Notes: generated by a model not told the origin, from the letters alone. A stretch of 64,000 nt of DNA from Frankia canadensis (GCF_900197875.1 NZ_FZMO01000536.1:17207-81206), one strand, 5' to 3'; shown: positions 49,401 through 59,502, counted from the first letter of the stretch. A program made the numbers and translations.

Positions 49401-49957
49401 TAGGCGGGGAGCCGGACACCCTCCGGTGACGCGGCGTCCGGCGATCGGTGCCGTGAGTGTCGCCCGCCCGGCTCCGAGTGACCGTCGTCAGGCTGGCGGC
49501 CGCCCGGATACCGGTCGTCGGCGAGCCTGTCCGGCTGATATCGGTCCCCCGGATACCGATCGTCCGGATACCGGCCGTCCCGCAGGTGGTCGTCGTATCC
49601 CGGGTGAAGGCGTTCGGCGGGGTGCTGACCGTCGGGGTACCAGTCGGCGGTGCCGTGGGGCTCGCCGCCGCCCGGGCCGGACCACTCCTGGTCCGGATAC
49701 GCCCGGCCGGCATCCGGCCAGCTTCCGTCGGCGGGGGCGTCGCGGTGGGTGGGTGGGTGGTCGGGCTGCGCCGGCCAGCGTGCCGCGCGCCGGTCGTCGA
49801 CGTCCCGCTCGCCGGCGGCGTACTCCCAGGACTCGGCGGGCGGGTCCGCCTGGCGGGGACCGCGGGGATCGGCGCCGTAGCCGCCCCGCGGGCCGGTGGC
49901 GCGATGGCGGGAGCGGCCGGATCCCGCGCGACGGTCGCCGCCGTCGCCGGGGGTCAC
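46463..49957 (-). CDS. murJ: Lipid II flippase MurJ (MviN) with very long disordered N-terminus
   Basis: The 1164-residue product starts at GTG 49957, overlapping the DUF6049 stop by four bases. Residues 1 to about 510 are Pro/Arg/Asp/Gly-rich (repeats like YPGDRYQPDRLADDRYPGG). The 14-helix MurJ core follows: SGIMAIGTIASRASGFLRTV with the conserved Arg and Asp (GDAYNVANTTPNILYDLLLG), FLPQIVFYGVGATVGAILNV, APILNNLLVIATCVAFIYVV, YGYQIFQLPYAIIGVSVITA and QLRAFYAYQDSRTPALVNMG. A basic Gly/Arg tail of about 90 residues ends the protein. MurJ flips lipid II outward for peptidoglycan synthesis. The disordered N-terminus may be an interaction platform; it is absent in most homologues. Confidence 0.95.
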   Translation of the reverse strand: MTPGDGGDRRAGSGRSRHRATGPRGGYGADPRGPRQADPPAESWEYAAGERDVDDRRAARWPAQPDHPPTHRDAPADGSWPDAGRAYPDQEWSGPGGGEPHGTADWYPDGQHPAERLHPGYDDHLRDGRYPDDRYPGDRYQPDRLADDRYPGGRQPDDGHSEPGGRHSRHRSPDAASPEGVRLPAYPAARLSGRGRPDPYASPPTGGEPWPSPHSDSQYPPPGARSDLSYPPPPHSDAAGATQKLPAAPRTPPPPPSVPPPSEREGGFASHGGAPAAPASDGRTTRLPTPPEPPRAMGSQTGPSWLRDPAPPPTPADGAGAGADGPDHGYREERRARTERGDQTRRLPADRRRPSLGESRPTVALPRSNVRRIPADIAQDAPPHDDPRRREDDAVAPRAAQSTGWPDPPAVDPVDPLDPYVRDVPDAREGRGVRDGGASRSDGEDREGYGARQRREARQGRGERARTPSPRRQESPGRRDRDPRRGAARPVDAPATTAIGKPTAAPPTAATTQRGKAKGKAGPSLGQASGIMAIGTIASRASGFLRTVAIAAAIGTGAVGDAYNVANTTPNILYDLLLGGILTSVVVPVMVRAAKEDPDGGDRFASSLLTLMILGLGVATAIGMVAAPWITNAYLDAGPAEQRLATDMLRWFLPQIVFYGVGATVGAILNVRQSFAAPMFAPILNNLLVIATCVAFIYVVSGPRPPGVEGQKSITDTQITVLAGGTTLGVVAMTVALLPALRRVGFRYRPRLDLRHPELRSAARLAGWTLLFVIVSQAGYLVIVNLSTASTAYTIYTYGYQIFQLPYAIIGVSVITALLPRMSGHAAQGRADLVRADISTATRVAVTAIVPAALFILALGRPIAVAVFHHGAVNYHDALDIGDTLSAFALALVPFSLFQVQLRAFYAYQDSRTPALVNMGVVAVNVLGALVLTALVPEKHRAPALALAFAAAYLIGFVTATILLRRRLGGVDGNRTARVITQVAIAAGFGAVVASLTARGIRAVAGTGWFTSGIAVVLASALGGALFLTVAVRMNIHEVSALLTAVSSRFGRGRGRGNKAGSPRPAGAGARGGAGAGARPTGERPAVRGRADRATGARQAGRGGGRARPRQGERGTGTERVERPRRGERPERGDGSPQARPRPRPDQPRRPRPDDGTGRDGRRR

Positions 49958-52791
49958 GGACCGCTCCGCCGGCGGCGGGTCAACGGTCCGGCCGGATCGT
50001 CGCGGCCTGCCGGGCCGGGACCGTCAGGCTCGGGGCCGTCTTCCGCGTGCGCCGAGCGGCCGCCGCGGAAGGTCGGGCTGCCATGCTCCTGCTCCCACCC
50101 GCCGACCGGCTCCCGACCGGCGGCTGGCGCGGCCCGCCGACCGGACTGACCCCAGGAACCCGGGTTGGCGAGCGGATCCGGGCCGACGGGCGAGTCCGGG
50201 CCGACTCGGCGACCGGCGCCACTCTGGTGGATCGGGTCCGCGTCGCCGGGGGATCCGGACCGCTGGCCGGCGCCGCCGGACCAGCGGGCGCTGGCGGACG
50301 GGCCGAGCCCGACGCCGGCGGGCGCCGGGGAGCGCCAGCGCGACGGCGACTCCGCGCCGGTGTGGTCCGCGCCGGTGTGGACCACACCGTCGGGGGCCGG
50401 CATCGCCTCGGCGCCGGACCCGCCCGGCTGGGCCGCGTCCGCCGCTGCGTCGTCCTCGGGGCCCATGCCGGTGGCGGCGTCCGGCCCGGCGGTGGAGCCG
50501 TTGTCCGGCTGGCGCCGCGTGCCCGCCCGTAGGCGCCGGGCGAGGCGCAGCACGACGGCCAGCCCCAGCAGGCTGACCGCGACGATGGTGATGCCCGTGG
50601 CAATGGCGCCGTAGACCGTGGAGCGGACGAGGACGAGTTTCGGCGGATCGGTGGACAGGGGCTGGCCATCGAGGTTCAGCCGGCGGATCTCCAGCGGGAA
50701 TGTGCCCGGCTTCTCGGCATCCACCTCGATCTCTATCTGCGCCTTCTGTCCGGGCTGGAGCATGCGGGTCTCCCGGGCCGCGGACCTCAGCCGCGAGCGG
50801 TTGGTCGAGGAGAAGTCGAGCACGACCGTCACCGTGTACTGGGTGTCGTTCTCGAGGGTGATCGGCACCCGCCCGTGTCGGCTGGTCAGCTTGACGCTGC
50901 GGGACGCGACGACCCGGATGCCGTTGCGGATCCCGGACACGTCTCCGTCCACCTGATGGCTGAGTGACACACCATCGACCATGCGGTCTCCCCGCCACCA
51001 GACGGACGTCGCTGTGACGAGGGCGTTGGTCATCGGCTTGACCTTCTGCTGCCGGCAGTCGTCGTTGGAGGGCCCCGGCGGGCAGAGCACGGGCCCGAGT
51101 GCCTGGGCCTCCTCCTGGACGTTCGCTACCGCGTCGAGGTAGGAGGCGGGCAGCTCGCGGGCGCGCGCGTCGGCCGGGTAGACGAGGCCGCCGCGCGGCG
51201 CGCTGGCCTGGCCGGCGGCGGTGAGGTCGGCGAGCGGGACCGACACCGAGTAGTCGCTGTCGACCGCGGCCAGGACCCGCTGCGCCCAGTCGCCCGACGG
51301 TGCCCAGTTCCGCGGCAGTGCGAGGACCTGCGGGCGTGCCTGGCCCCGCTCCGCGGTGATCATGCCGAGCTCCGCCTGGAAGCGGGCCAGCAGCGCGCCG
51401 GCGCCCGGGCTGCCCGCGCCGCTGGTGGGGGCTGTCGCCAGGTCGGCGAGGCGGTGGTCGGTGGCGAGGGCGCGGATCGGGCCGGCGGACGTCGCGAGGT
51501 CCACGGCGGCCGACGGTGTGTAGGGGATGCCGTTGGACGCGGGGAGCAGGCGGTCGTCGAGCAGCACGGTCCCGACCTTCAGTTGGCGCAGCACGTCCAC
51601 GGTGGTGGTGTCGGCCAGTCCGTCGGCGGGATAGGAGACGGTGCCTGACAGCCTGGGGGCGCGGTTCAGCAGCTCGGCCAGCACGACCTCGCCAGTGTTG
51701 ACGGCGTACTTCACCGTGTCCAGTTTCTGCGCGTGGACGAGCGCGGTCACGTCCGCGTCACCGTACGGCAGTGGGATGATCGTGCCGCCCGCGCCGGCGA
51801 AGTCCACCAGACCGGACAGGAAGGCGACCGCGTTCGGGTCCGCGGGTGCCGGCACCTTCCCACCGGGGCTCGCGTACTCGTAGGGCTTCCTCATCACCCA
51901 GAGCGCCTGCACCAGCGTCGGATCGACGGCGAGGGTGAGGGTGGTCGACGACGGCCTGGCGGCGGCGAGCAGCAGGCCGAGGCGGCCGTCCGGCTTCACC
52001 TCGTCGGCCAGCGTGTTGTCGGTGAGAAGGCCGTCCGAGCGCAGGCGGGGCTGGTCGGCGAGCGGCAGCACGACGGCCACCGGGGTGCGCCGGGCCTGAC
52101 CGGAGGAGCGCACGACGAAGGTGTAGGCCGCGCCGATCGGCGCGGCGGCGCGGCCCGCCACGGAACCGCTGACCCGGACCCGCAGCGGGTACACGCCGAC
52201 ACCCGCGGCGGCAGGGCCGCCGAGATCACCGGTGAGCTCGAAGGGGAGCGGCGCGGCGCCGAAGCTGGGCGCGGTGGTCAGCGGCTGGGCGCGCACGCCG
52301 CCGGTGAGCGAGAGTGGGCGGTAGGTCAGCGCCCGCGCGGCGGCCGTGTTGGTCGCGAAGGTCGCGAGCCGTTCGCGAGAGGTGATGGGAGCGTCGCCGA
52401 CCTCCAGGCTGAGCTGCAGACCGGTCAACGGCCCGGCCACCGTGGCGGACAGCGTCCCCCGCACCGAGATGGTGGACGAGCCGGCGGTCGGCGGGTTCAC
52501 CTCGGCGAGCGTGACCGTGACGGGGTTGCCGGAACCGGTGGATGAACCAGCCGTTCCGGTCGAAGTAGATGGTGAATTGCCCGATTCGCCTGTGGATGAA
52601 CTTGTGGATGACCGTGGTGATCCTGTGGATGAATCGTGCCGCGCCACCGGCTCTACGACCCGTCCGACGGGCGCCGCGGTGGCCGCCGGACCGCCGGCCA
52701 CCGTCGCCATCAGCCCGACCAGCATGGTCAGGGCGATCACGGCGCGCCGGCCCGCCCGCGCCGCGCGCGGGGGCCGCGGGGCCGCCGTCAT
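49954..52791 (-). CDS. DUF6049-family secreted/membrane glycoprotein-like protein (Rv3909-like)
   Basis: The 945-residue product starts at ATG 52791 ([20 protein letters not shown]) with a signal peptide ([20 protein letters not shown]). A Ser/Thr-rich repeat stretch ([20 protein letters not shown]) is followed by large extracytoplasmic beta-rich domains ([40 protein letters not shown]). Near residue 720 comes a helix ([20 protein letters not shown]) and a cytoplasmic Gly/Pro-rich tail. Synteny with mutT4 and murJ identifies it as the mycobacterial Rv3909 equivalent, a membrane protein of unknown role proposed to act in wall export. DNA in the Ser-rich part carries several CTGTGGATGA words (52590-52640). 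Confidence 0.85.
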   Translation of the reverse strand: MTAAPRPPRAARAGRRAVIALTMLVGLMATVAGGPAATAAPVGRVVEPVARHDSSTGSPRSSTSSSTGESGNSPSTSTGTAGSSTGSGNPVTVTLAEVNPPTAGSSTISVRGTLSATVAGPLTGLQLSLEVGDAPITSRERLATFATNTAAARALTYRPLSLTGGVRAQPLTTAPSFGAAPLPFELTGDLGGPAAAGVGVYPLRVRVSGSVAGRAAAPIGAAYTFVVRSSGQARRTPVAVVLPLADQPRLRSDGLLTDNTLADEVKPDGRLGLLLAAARPSSTTLTLAVDPTLVQALWVMRKPYEYASPGGKVPAPADPNAVAFLSGLVDFAGAGGTIIPLPYGDADVTALVHAQKLDTVKYAVNTGEVVLAELLNRAPRLSGTVSYPADGLADTTTVDVLRQLKVGTVLLDDRLLPASNGIPYTPSAAVDLATSAGPIRALATDHRLADLATAPTSGAGSPGAGALLARFQAELGMITAERGQARPQVLALPRNWAPSGDWAQRVLAAVDSDYSVSVPLADLTAAGQASAPRGGLVYPADARARELPASYLDAVANVQEEAQALGPVLCPPGPSNDDCRQQKVKPMTNALVTATSVWWRGDRMVDGVSLSHQVDGDVSGIRNGIRVVASRSVKLTSRHGRVPITLENDTQYTVTVVLDFSSTNRSRLRSAARETRMLQPGQKAQIEIEVDAEKPGTFPLEIRRLNLDGQPLSTDPPKLVLVRSTVYGAIATGITIVAVSLLGLAVVLRLARRLRAGTRRQPDNGSTAGPDAATGMGPEDDAAADAAQPGGSGAEAMPAPDGVVHTGADHTGAESPSRWRSPAPAGVGLGPSASARWSGGAGQRSGSPGDADPIHQSGAGRRVGPDSPVGPDPLANPGSWGQSGRRAAPAAGREPVGGWEQEHGSPTFRGGRSAHAEDGPEPDGPGPAGRDDPAGPLTRRRRSGP

Positions 52792-53258
52792 GCGGTCGCG
52801 GCCAGCACGATCGGCACCTCGTCGAGCAACCGCCGCTCGTCGACATAGGCGAGGCGGTCCGCAACCTCCGCCAGCGGCACCCAGGCCACGGCGTCCACCT
52901 CGATGTCGTCGTCCGAAAGGGTGCCGGCGCGACGCAGGAGCAGGAAATGGTGCACCGTCTTGTGGATGCGTGCCCCCCCGGCGACGAACCAGAAGTCGAT
53001 GGTGCCCAGCCGGCCGAGTATCCGCCCGGTCAGCCCGGTCTCCTCCGTGACCTCGCGCACGGCGGCCTGCGCCGCGGTCTCCCCCTCCTCGACGTGGCCC
53101 TTCGGCAGCGACCACAGCAGCCGGCCGTGCCGGTCCCGGCGGCCGATCAGCGCGGCCGAGGCGTCCGCGGAGCGATGGTCGAGGATGAGGCCGCCCGCCG
53201 ACGTCTCCTCGACCCTGCGCAGCCGCGCGCGGCCGCTGGGAGGGGTCGGCGAAGGCAT
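52788..53258 (-). CDS. Nudix hydrolase (MutT4-like)
   Basis: The 156-residue product starts at ATG 53258 ([20 protein letters not shown]). The Nudix box reads [20 protein letters not shown] plus TGL, matching G-x5-E-x7-R-E-U-x-E-E-x-G-U. Substrates are nucleoside diphosphates linked to another group; MutT4 of mycobacteria may act in nucleotide sanitation or (p)ppGpp-like compounds. It overlaps the DUF6049 start by four bases, so the operon Nudix-DUF6049-murJ is translationally coupled. It is divergent from cca. Confidence 0.9.
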   Translation of the reverse strand: MPSPTPPSGRARLRRVEETSAGGLILDHRSADASAALIGRRDRHGRLLWSLPKGHVEEGETAAQAAVREVTEETGLTGRILGRLGTIDFWFVAGGARIHKTVHHFLLLRRAGTLSDDDIEVDAVAWVPLAEVADRLAYVDERRLLDEVPIVLAATA

Positions 53259-53428
53259 GGGTTGATCGTACGAGCACGGCGCCCGCGGCCCGGGCCGAGT
53301 GCCCGGAACCTCCCGGTTGCGGTGCTTCCGGCGGTGGATAACCGGGCTGCCGGAGAGCACATGCCCTGCCTGTCCACAGGAGGTGTTCGTGGCCCGGATC
53401 ACCGCGCCGAACCCCGTAACCTGAAGGT

Positions 53429-54895
53429 GTGTCAGTGATCAGTCTGGACAACCCGCGCGACTCGGCCGAACGGGTGGTGAGTGAACTGCTCAGGGTGCCG
53501 CCGGCCGCCGACGATCTCGGCCGTGTCTTCGCCGAGCACGGCCATCGGCTGCACCTCGTCGGGGGCTCGGTGCGCGACTCCCTGCTCGGCCGGGCCGCGC
53601 CCGGTCCCGCCGCGGACCTCGACTTCGCCACGGATGCCCGGCCCGAGCGCGTCCTGGAGATCACCAGGGGATGGGCGGAGGCCACCTGGGAGGCCGGCAT
53701 CGCGTTCGGCACCGTGGGGCTCGCACGCCGCGGCCTGCGGTTCGAGATCACCACCTACCGCAGCGAGGCGTATGACCGGCGTTCCCGCAACCCTGCGGTC
53801 ACCTACGGCGAGAGTCTCGAGGCGGACCTGTCCCGCCGCGACTTCACCGTGAACGCGATGGCGGTGTCGGTCCCCGGCCACGACTTCGTCGACCTGTTCG
53901 GCGGCATGGCCGACCTCGCGCGGGGCGTGCTGCGCACGCCGGCCTCCCCCGAGGCGTCCTTCGACGACGATCCGCTGCGGATCCTGCGTGCCGCCCGGTT
54001 CGAGGCGACCCTCGGCCTGGTCCCGGTGCCGGAGCTGGTCGCGGCGATGCGTTCGCGCGCCGACCGGCTCGCCATCGTCTCCCCCGAGCGCGTCCGGGAC
54101 GAGCTGCGCAAACTCATGCTCGCGCCCGAGCCGGCGGCCGGCCTGGAGCGGCTCGTCGAGATCGGTGTCGCCGAGATCGTCCTGCCCGAGGTGGCGGCGA
54201 TGCGGATGGAGATCGACGAGCACCACCAGCACAAGGACGTGTACGCGCACACGATGACCGTGCTGCGCCAGGCGATCGCGCTCGAGGAGCCGGGCGCGCC
54301 GGACGAGGTGCTGCGCTGGGCCGCGCTGCTACACGACATCGGCAAGCCGCGCACCCGCCGGCACATCCCCGGCGGCCGGGTGTCCTTCCACCACCACGAG
54401 GTCGTCGGCCGGGACATGACGCGGCGCCGGCTGGCCGCGCTGCACTTCCCCAAGGACGTCACCGACGCCATCTGCCAGCTGGTCTTCCTGCACCTGCGCT
54501 TCCACGGCTACGGCAGCGGCGAGTGGACCGACGCCGCCGTGCGCCGCTACGTGCACGACGCCGGTCCGCAGCTGTCCCGGCTGCACAAGCTTGTCCGCTC
54601 CGACTGCACGACCCGCAACAAGCGCAAGGCCGCCATGCTGGCCCGGACCTACGACTCGCTTGAGGAACGGATCGCCGACCTCGCCGCCAGCGAGGAGATC
54701 GCGTCGATCCGGCCGGAGCTGTCCGGGGACGACATCATGGCGCTGCTCGGCCTGAGCCCGTCCCGACTGGTGGGTCAGGCCCGCGCGCACATGCTCGAGT
54801 TCCGGTTCGAGTGCGGGCTCGTCGGGCGCGAGGCCGCCGAGGCGGAGCTGATGCGCTGGGCCCGGGAACACGAGGTGCCGATTCCGGGCGAGTGA
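53429..54895 (+). CDS. cca: CCA tRNA nucleotidyltransferase / PcnA-like
   Basis: The 488-residue product adds or repairs the 3' CCA of tRNA (class II family). Motifs are [32 protein letters not shown] (metal-binding DxD-type), [31 protein letters not shown] and an HD domain [20 protein letters not shown] with HHHEVVG. By position it corresponds to mycobacterial pcnA (Rv3907c). The HD domain suggests extra phosphohydrolase activity. GTG 53429, just after AACCTGAAGGT. It is divergent from the Nudix operon and ends at a shared terminator. Confidence 0.95.
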   Translation: MSVISLDNPRDSAERVVSELLRVPPAADDLGRVFAEHGHRLHLVGGSVRDSLLGRAAPGPAADLDFATDARPERVLEITRGWAEATWEAGIAFGTVGLARRGLRFEITTYRSEAYDRRSRNPAVTYGESLEADLSRRDFTVNAMAVSVPGHDFVDLFGGMADLARGVLRTPASPEASFDDDPLRILRAARFEATLGLVPVPELVAAMRSRADRLAIVSPERVRDELRKLMLAPEPAAGLERLVEIGVAEIVLPEVAAMRMEIDEHHQHKDVYAHTMTVLRQAIALEEPGAPDEVLRWAALLHDIGKPRTRRHIPGGRVSFHHHEVVGRDMTRRRLAALHFPKDVTDAICQLVFLHLRFHGYGSGEWTDAAVRRYVHDAGPQLSRLHKLVRSDCTTRNKRKAAMLARTYDSLEERIADLAASEEIASIRPELSGDDIMALLGLSPSRLVGQARAHMLEFRFECGLVGREAAEAELMRWAREHEVPIPGE

Positions 54896-54907
54896 GACGC
54901 GGCCGGC

Positions 54908-54955
54908 GGCCGGGCCCGCTCAGATCCGGGCCGGCTCAGGCCAGCGGGCCCGGCC
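54908..54955. terminator. Bidirectional terminator between cca and MFS genes
   Basis: GGCCGGGCCCGCT (54908-54920) and AGCGGGCCCGGCC (54943-54955) form a perfect 13-bp stem with a 22-nt loop. It starts 12 bases after the cca stop and overlaps the last codons of the convergent MFS gene. Confidence 0.7.
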
Positions 54956-56411
54956 GTCCGGTCGGGCCTGCCGGGATGGCGGGCCCGACCGGACCGGCTG
55001 CCGGCCCGATGGGCGCGGGCGCCGGCCCGGCGGGGTCAGCCGGAGTGGGACTCGCACCGACGCCAGCCGGGTCGTTGACGCGGCCGGGGCCGTCGGTGGT
55101 GGGTCGGATCGCCGGGGCCATCCGGTCCTCGGGATGGCGCCGCGCGGCACGGTAGTAGAGGAGCCCCGCGAGCGCGTAGCCCGCGCCGGCGACCACGACC
55201 ACCGTGGCCGAGCGGCCGTCGTCCGGCAGGATCACCGCGGCGACCGCGGCGGCGGCCACGAAGGCGACGTTGAACAGCAGGTCGTAGAGCGAGAAGGCGC
55301 GGCCGCGGTAGGCGTCGTCGGTCTGCTCCTGGACGATCGTGTCCACGCAGATCTTGCTGGCCTGGGCGGAGAACCCGATCAGTGCCCCGGCGACGACCAG
55401 CAGGATGGCGGAGAACGGCAGCCCGAACACGACCTCGACGACGCCGCCGAAGACCAGCACCAGCGCCAGCCAGGTCGGCTTCGACATCCGCCGCGTGGCC
55501 CGCGGGGTCACCACCGCGGCGCTGATGGTGCCGATGCCGCTGGCCGCCACCACCGCCGCGAGACCCGACAGACCGCCGGTGCGTCCGGTGAAGTGGTTGC
55601 GGTACAGCAGCACGGTCATCACGAGGACCAGCCCGTAGGCGGCGCGCGAGGTCGTCAGCGCGGTGAGGGCGCGCCGCGCCGGCCCATGGCCGGCGAGGTA
55701 GCGGGCGCCGTCCACCATGTCCGCGACGACCTGCGAGGTCTGCTGCCAGACACCCTGCCAGGGCACCGTGACGAGCGGGCCGAAGTCCGCCCGGCCCGAA
55801 CGGGCGGCGGTCGCGGCCGCGAGCCCGTAGGCGAGGGCGGCCAGGCCCGCGACCAGCGCGACCGCCGAGTCGTCGCCGCCGGCGAGGCCCCGCACTCCGC
55901 TGCCGAGACCGGCGCCGAGCAGCGTCGCGACCGTGCCGGAGGTCACCGACAGCGCGTTCGCGGACACCAGCCGATCGACGTCCACGACCATCGGCAGCCC
56001 GGCGGACAGCGCCGACAGGACGAAGCGGTTCACGCTCACGGAGGCGAGGGACACCGCGTAGAAGTCGACGCCGGTCCGGCCGGCGGCGATGAGCACGACG
56101 AGGATCGCCATCAGCGCCATCCGAACCAGTGAGCAGATCATCAGGATGCGTTGGCGGGACGCCCGGTCGAGCACGATGCCGGCGAACGGGCCGATCACGC
56201 TGAAGGGCAGCACGACGACGGCGAGGGAGGCGGCCAACGCCCCCGCGGACGTGGCGCGTTCCGGGGAGAACAGCACGTAGCTGACCAGGCTCGCCTGGAA
56301 GACGCCGTCGGCGGCCTGGGAGGTGAGCCGCGCCGCGTACAGCCGCCGGAACCCGCGGCCGCCCAGCAGCTCACGGAGGTTCGCCGAGCCTGGATTCGCC
56401 GACCGTGCCAC
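54936..56411 (-). CDS. MFS transporter
   Basis: The 491-residue product starts at GTG 56411 (MARSANPGSANLRELLGGRG). About 11-12 membrane helices are visible, with the MFS loop 2-3-like signature PFAGIVLDRASRQRILMICS and sequence SLVRMALMAILVVLIAAGRT next to it. It resembles the DHA/proton antiporter-like MFS_1 group without substrate-identifying motifs. The last about 60 residues are Pro/Gly/Ala-rich. It stands alone between cca and the ino1 terminator, transcribed leftwards. Confidence 0.85.
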   Translation of the reverse strand: MARSANPGSANLRELLGGRGFRRLYAARLTSQAADGVFQASLVSYVLFSPERATSAGALAASLAVVVLPFSVIGPFAGIVLDRASRQRILMICSLVRMALMAILVVLIAAGRTGVDFYAVSLASVSVNRFVLSALSAGLPMVVDVDRLVSANALSVTSGTVATLLGAGLGSGVRGLAGGDDSAVALVAGLAALAYGLAAATAARSGRADFGPLVTVPWQGVWQQTSQVVADMVDGARYLAGHGPARRALTALTTSRAAYGLVLVMTVLLYRNHFTGRTGGLSGLAAVVAASGIGTISAAVVTPRATRRMSKPTWLALVLVFGGVVEVVFGLPFSAILLVVAGALIGFSAQASKICVDTIVQEQTDDAYRGRAFSLYDLLFNVAFVAAAAVAAVILPDDGRSATVVVVAGAGYALAGLLYYRAARRHPEDRMAPAIRPTTDGPGRVNDPAGVGASPTPADPAGPAPAPIGPAAGPVGPAIPAGPTGRPGPLA

Positions 56412-56482
56412 GCCTGTCAGCCTAGGGCTCGACGATCGGATCCCGGGCACCGGCCGGATGAACGTCACGGGGAAGAACACGC

Positions 56483-56537
56483 CGATGCCCGCCGGGTTCG
56501 ACCGCCCCCTCCAGATGGCCGAACCCGGCGGGCATCG
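56483..56537 (-). terminator. Terminator hairpin after ino1
   Basis: CGATGCCCGCCGGGTTCG (56483-56500) and CGAACCCGGCGGGCATCG (56520-56537) form a perfect 18-bp stem with a 19-nt loop. It lies between the minus-strand ino1 stop and the start of the MFS gene. Confidence 0.85.
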
Positions 56538-56677
56538 TCCCCGCCACCGTCGTCCCCGCGTGGAGGCGAGAGACGACGGTGGCAGGCGCGATCAGGATCC
56601 CGCCGCGGGCGCGCAGGCGCCCGGACGCGGTCGGTCAGGCCTTCCCGCGATGCGGGTCGGCCTCGCCGCGGAGGTGC

Positions 56678-57751
56678 TCAGGCCTCGCCGCGGATGAAGG
56701 CCTCGACCTTGTCGCTGGCCTCGTTGTCGCGGTACTGCTCCGGCGGCGACTTCATGAAGTAGGACGACGCGGACAGGATCGGCCCGCCGACGCCCCGGTC
56801 GAGGGCGATCTTGGCGCAGCGCACCGCGTCGATGACGACGCCGGCGCTGTTCGGGGAGTCCCAGACCTCGAGCTTGTACTCCAGGTTCAGCGGCACGTCG
56901 CCGAACGCGCGACCCTCGAGCCGCACGTAGGCCCACTTGCGGTCGTCGAGCCAGGCGACGTAGTCGGACGGCCCGATGTGCACGTTGTCCTTGCCGAGGT
57001 CGTGGGAGACCTGCGAGGTCACGGCCTGCGTCTTGGAGATCTTCTTGGACTCCAGGCGCTCGCGCTCGAGCATGTTCTTGAAGTCCATGTTGCCGCCGAC
57101 GTTGAGCTGCATCGTGCGGTCGAGGATCACGCCGCGGTCCTCGAACAGCTTCGCCAGCACGCGGTGGGTGATGGTGGCGCCGACCTGCGACTTGATGTCG
57201 TCGCCGACGATCGGCACGCCCGCGGCGCGGAACTTCTCCGCCCACTCGGGAACCCCGGCGATGAACACCGGCAGGCAGTTGATGAACGCGACGCCGGCGT
57301 CGATGGCGCACTGCGCGTAGAACTTGGCGGCGTCCTCGGAACCCACCGGCAGGTAGCAGACCAGCACGTCGGCGCCCGACTCGCGCAGCGTGGCGACCAC
57401 GTCGACCGGCGCCTCGTCGGACTCCTCGATGGTCTCCCGGTAGTACCGGCCGAGGCCGTCGAGGGTGTGACCGCGGGAGACGGTGACGCCGAGCGGCGGG
57501 ACGTCAGCGATCTTGATGGTGTTGTTCTCGCTGGCGACGATGGCCTCGGACAGGTCGCGGCCGACCTTCTTGGCGTCCACGTCGAAGGCGGCGACGAAGG
57601 TCAGGTCGGACACGTGGTAGTCGCCGAGCTGCACGTGCATCAGGCCGGGGACCTGCGCCGACGGGTCGGCGTCGCGGTAGTACTCGACCCCCTGGACCAG
57701 CGAGGTGGCGCAGTTACCCACGCCCACGATGGCGACACGTACCGAACCCAT
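56678..57751 (-). CDS. ino1: Inositol-3-phosphate synthase
   Basis: The 357-residue product converts glucose-6-phosphate to inositol-1-phosphate (NAD-dependent), first step to phosphatidylinositol, mycothiol and inositol lipids in actinobacteria. It begins [20 protein letters not shown] (Rossmann NAD loop) and has [40 protein letters not shown] and [20 protein letters not shown], which match actinobacterial Ino1 (Rv0046c). Its position next to a padR gene repeats the mycobacterial order. A strong hairpin terminates it. Confidence 0.96.
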   Translation of the reverse strand: MGSVRVAIVGVGNCATSLVQGVEYYRDADPSAQVPGLMHVQLGDYHVSDLTFVAAFDVDAKKVGRDLSEAIVASENNTIKIADVPPLGVTVSRGHTLDGLGRYYRETIEESDEAPVDVVATLRESGADVLVCYLPVGSEDAAKFYAQCAIDAGVAFINCLPVFIAGVPEWAEKFRAAGVPIVGDDIKSQVGATITHRVLAKLFEDRGVILDRTMQLNVGGNMDFKNMLERERLESKKISKTQAVTSQVSHDLGKDNVHIGPSDYVAWLDDRKWAYVRLEGRAFGDVPLNLEYKLEVWDSPNSAGVVIDAVRCAKIALDRGVGGPILSASSYFMKSPPEQYRDNEASDKVEAFIRGEA

Positions 57752-57889
57752 GACGGTCTGCTCCTTAGGTGCGAGTGTTCTATGGAAGTGGGAAATATCT
57801 GGGCATACAGCTGTGGGCATGCCGCTCCGGCGCGGTGCCGCCAGGCCGGTCGGTCGACCGGGTACAGGCGACCCGCTACGGAGTGGTGT

Positions 57890-58753
57890 TCACCCGTCGG
57901 CCGGGATCTCGCCGTCGAGATCCGGGCCCGTCTGGGCCGATGAACGTCCGTTCCGGTCCCGCGCGCCGCCGTCATCGCCGTCGTGCGTGCCGTCTGGGGA
58001 ACGCGTGGTACGGCGGGACGAGGACGCGCGCGCGTCGCGACGCCCCGCTCGGCCCGGGCGCCCCCCGGCCGCGGTGCCGCCGCCGGGGGGCGCGGACGCG
58101 GTGACGGACAGACCCGGCTCCGTTCCAACAGCCGCGTCAGATCCGGTGGATGGATCCGATCCTGTGGACGAAGCTGTGGACAACCCTGTGGATGCTGTGG
58201 ACAACTGTGGGCTCGGCACGGACGCGGGGACGGCGGCGCGTTCGGTCTCGATCAGCTCGTTGAGCCACCGGACCTCGCGCTCCACCGACTCCAGGCCATG
58301 ACGTTGCAGCTCAAGGGTGTAGGTGTCGAACCGTTCGACGGTCCGGGTCAGAGCCGACCGGACCTTCTCCCGGCGCTCCTCGAGCCGGACCCGGCGCCCC
58401 TCGAGAATGCGCAGGCGCACAGCGGCGTCCGTCTTCGCGAAGAAGGCGAACCGCACGCCGAACATCTCGTCCTCCCAGGAGGACGGACCACCCTCGCCCA
58501 GCAGCTCGGCGAGCTTCTCCTTGCCCTCGCCGGTGAGGGTGTAGACCACCCTGCTGCGCCCGCCGAGCCGGGTCGCGGAACCCGCGTCGCCCGCGGTCAC
58601 GTACCCGGCCTCCGCGAGCCGGCGCAGGCAGGGGTAGAGCGACCCATAGCTGAACCGGTGGAACGCGCCGAGCACCGCGGCAAGCCGTTTGCGCAGCTCG
58701 TAGCCGTGCATCGGGCTCTCGGAGAGCAGAGCCAGGACCGCCAGCTCGAGCAT
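57890..58753 (-). CDS. PadR-family transcriptional regulator with long C-terminal tail
   Basis: The 287-residue product starts at ATG 58753 (MLELAVLALLSESPMHGYEL), with GGAGGAGGG upstream. The winged helix is VLALLSESPMHGYELRKRLA plus GSLYPCLRRLAEAGYVTAGD and SRVVYTLTGEGKEKLAELLG. A coiled-coil Vir-like C-terminal dimer domain (REKVRSALTRTVERFDTYTL) ends near residue 185. A further about 100 residues are a Ser/Gly/Arg-rich tail whose DNA holds two exact DnaA-box words (58175 and 58196). It corresponds to Rv0047c beside ino1 and may control ino1 or its own gene. Confidence 0.88.
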   Translation of the reverse strand: MLELAVLALLSESPMHGYELRKRLAAVLGAFHRFSYGSLYPCLRRLAEAGYVTAGDAGSATRLGGRSRVVYTLTGEGKEKLAELLGEGGPSSWEDEMFGVRFAFFAKTDAAVRLRILEGRRVRLEERREKVRSALTRTVERFDTYTLELQRHGLESVEREVRWLNELIETERAAVPASVPSPQLSTASTGLSTASSTGSDPSTGSDAAVGTEPGLSVTASAPPGGGTAAGGRPGRAGRRDARASSSRRTTRSPDGTHDGDDGGARDRNGRSSAQTGPDLDGEIPADG

Positions 58754-59502
58754 GACCCACCCTCCTCCGCTGACCGACCGTGCCCGGACGCGGGCCGGCA
58801 TGACCCGCGGTCGACGCGCCCGCGCCGCGCCGCCTGGCCCGCCTCGGCCTCGTCGTCGAGGTCGTCGAGCCCGCGGACGCGCTGCCTGCACGCCGTCGCC
58901 TCCACCTGTCGTTGCCGAGTGCCGACTCACCCGGACCGGGAGGTCCCGACGGGAGTGTCGGTCGATACTGGCGCCGCGACATATCGAAGCGATACATCGA
59001 GGATAGACGTCCTGGGACGAGCGCCGCAACCAGAAATGACCAACCGGCGACCGGAAGATGACGTAGGGACGCGTAGCGCGGCCGTTCGGGTGCGTTCGGG
59101 CAGCGCGTCGGGCGATCGGTTCGGACCGGGCCGGGCGGAGCCGGGGGCTGGCCGCCTGATCGCCGCGCCGGCGGGAACCCTCTGCTCACCGGCCTGATCG
59201 GCGCCCGGCGCGGGGCGTGTCCTCGCCCTGCGGGCGTGGCCGAATGTGGGCCGCGCCCAGGCCGCCGGGGCCGCGGGCGGAGCACATCGCGCTGTCGCCC
59301 ACCTCACAGGGCGGCGTGGGTCAGGAGCTCGGCCAGGTCGCGGATGGTGAGGTCGACGCCGAAGCCTCACCGGGGCGGCGCGGCGGGGCCAGGAGCCGGG
59401 CGTGGCTGGCCCTCCTCGCCGGATCTGCCGTGGATGGTCCCTGTGGATGGGCATCTGTCCTGAGATCCTGCCCGGGCCACGCCCGCGGCGTACCGTTGAG
59501 AC
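58754..59502. other. Spacer between padR and DUF5318 gene
   Basis: These 749 bp hold no supported gene. A TATCG-AAG-CGATA inverted repeat (58982-58994) and two nearby CGATA repeats lie in the part upstream of padR. A CCTGTGGATGGGCATC word at about 59442 matches the DnaA-box-like vocabulary of other gene-free stretches. Confidence 0.5.
58982..58994. promoter_or_regulatory. Candidate PadR operator (inverted repeat)
   Basis: TATCG (58982-58986), AAG, CGATA (58990-58994) is a perfect 5-bp inverted repeat with extra CGATA copies at about 58963 and ATACATCG following. It is AT-richer than its surroundings and lies about 230 bp upstream of the padR start. Confidence 0.45.
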
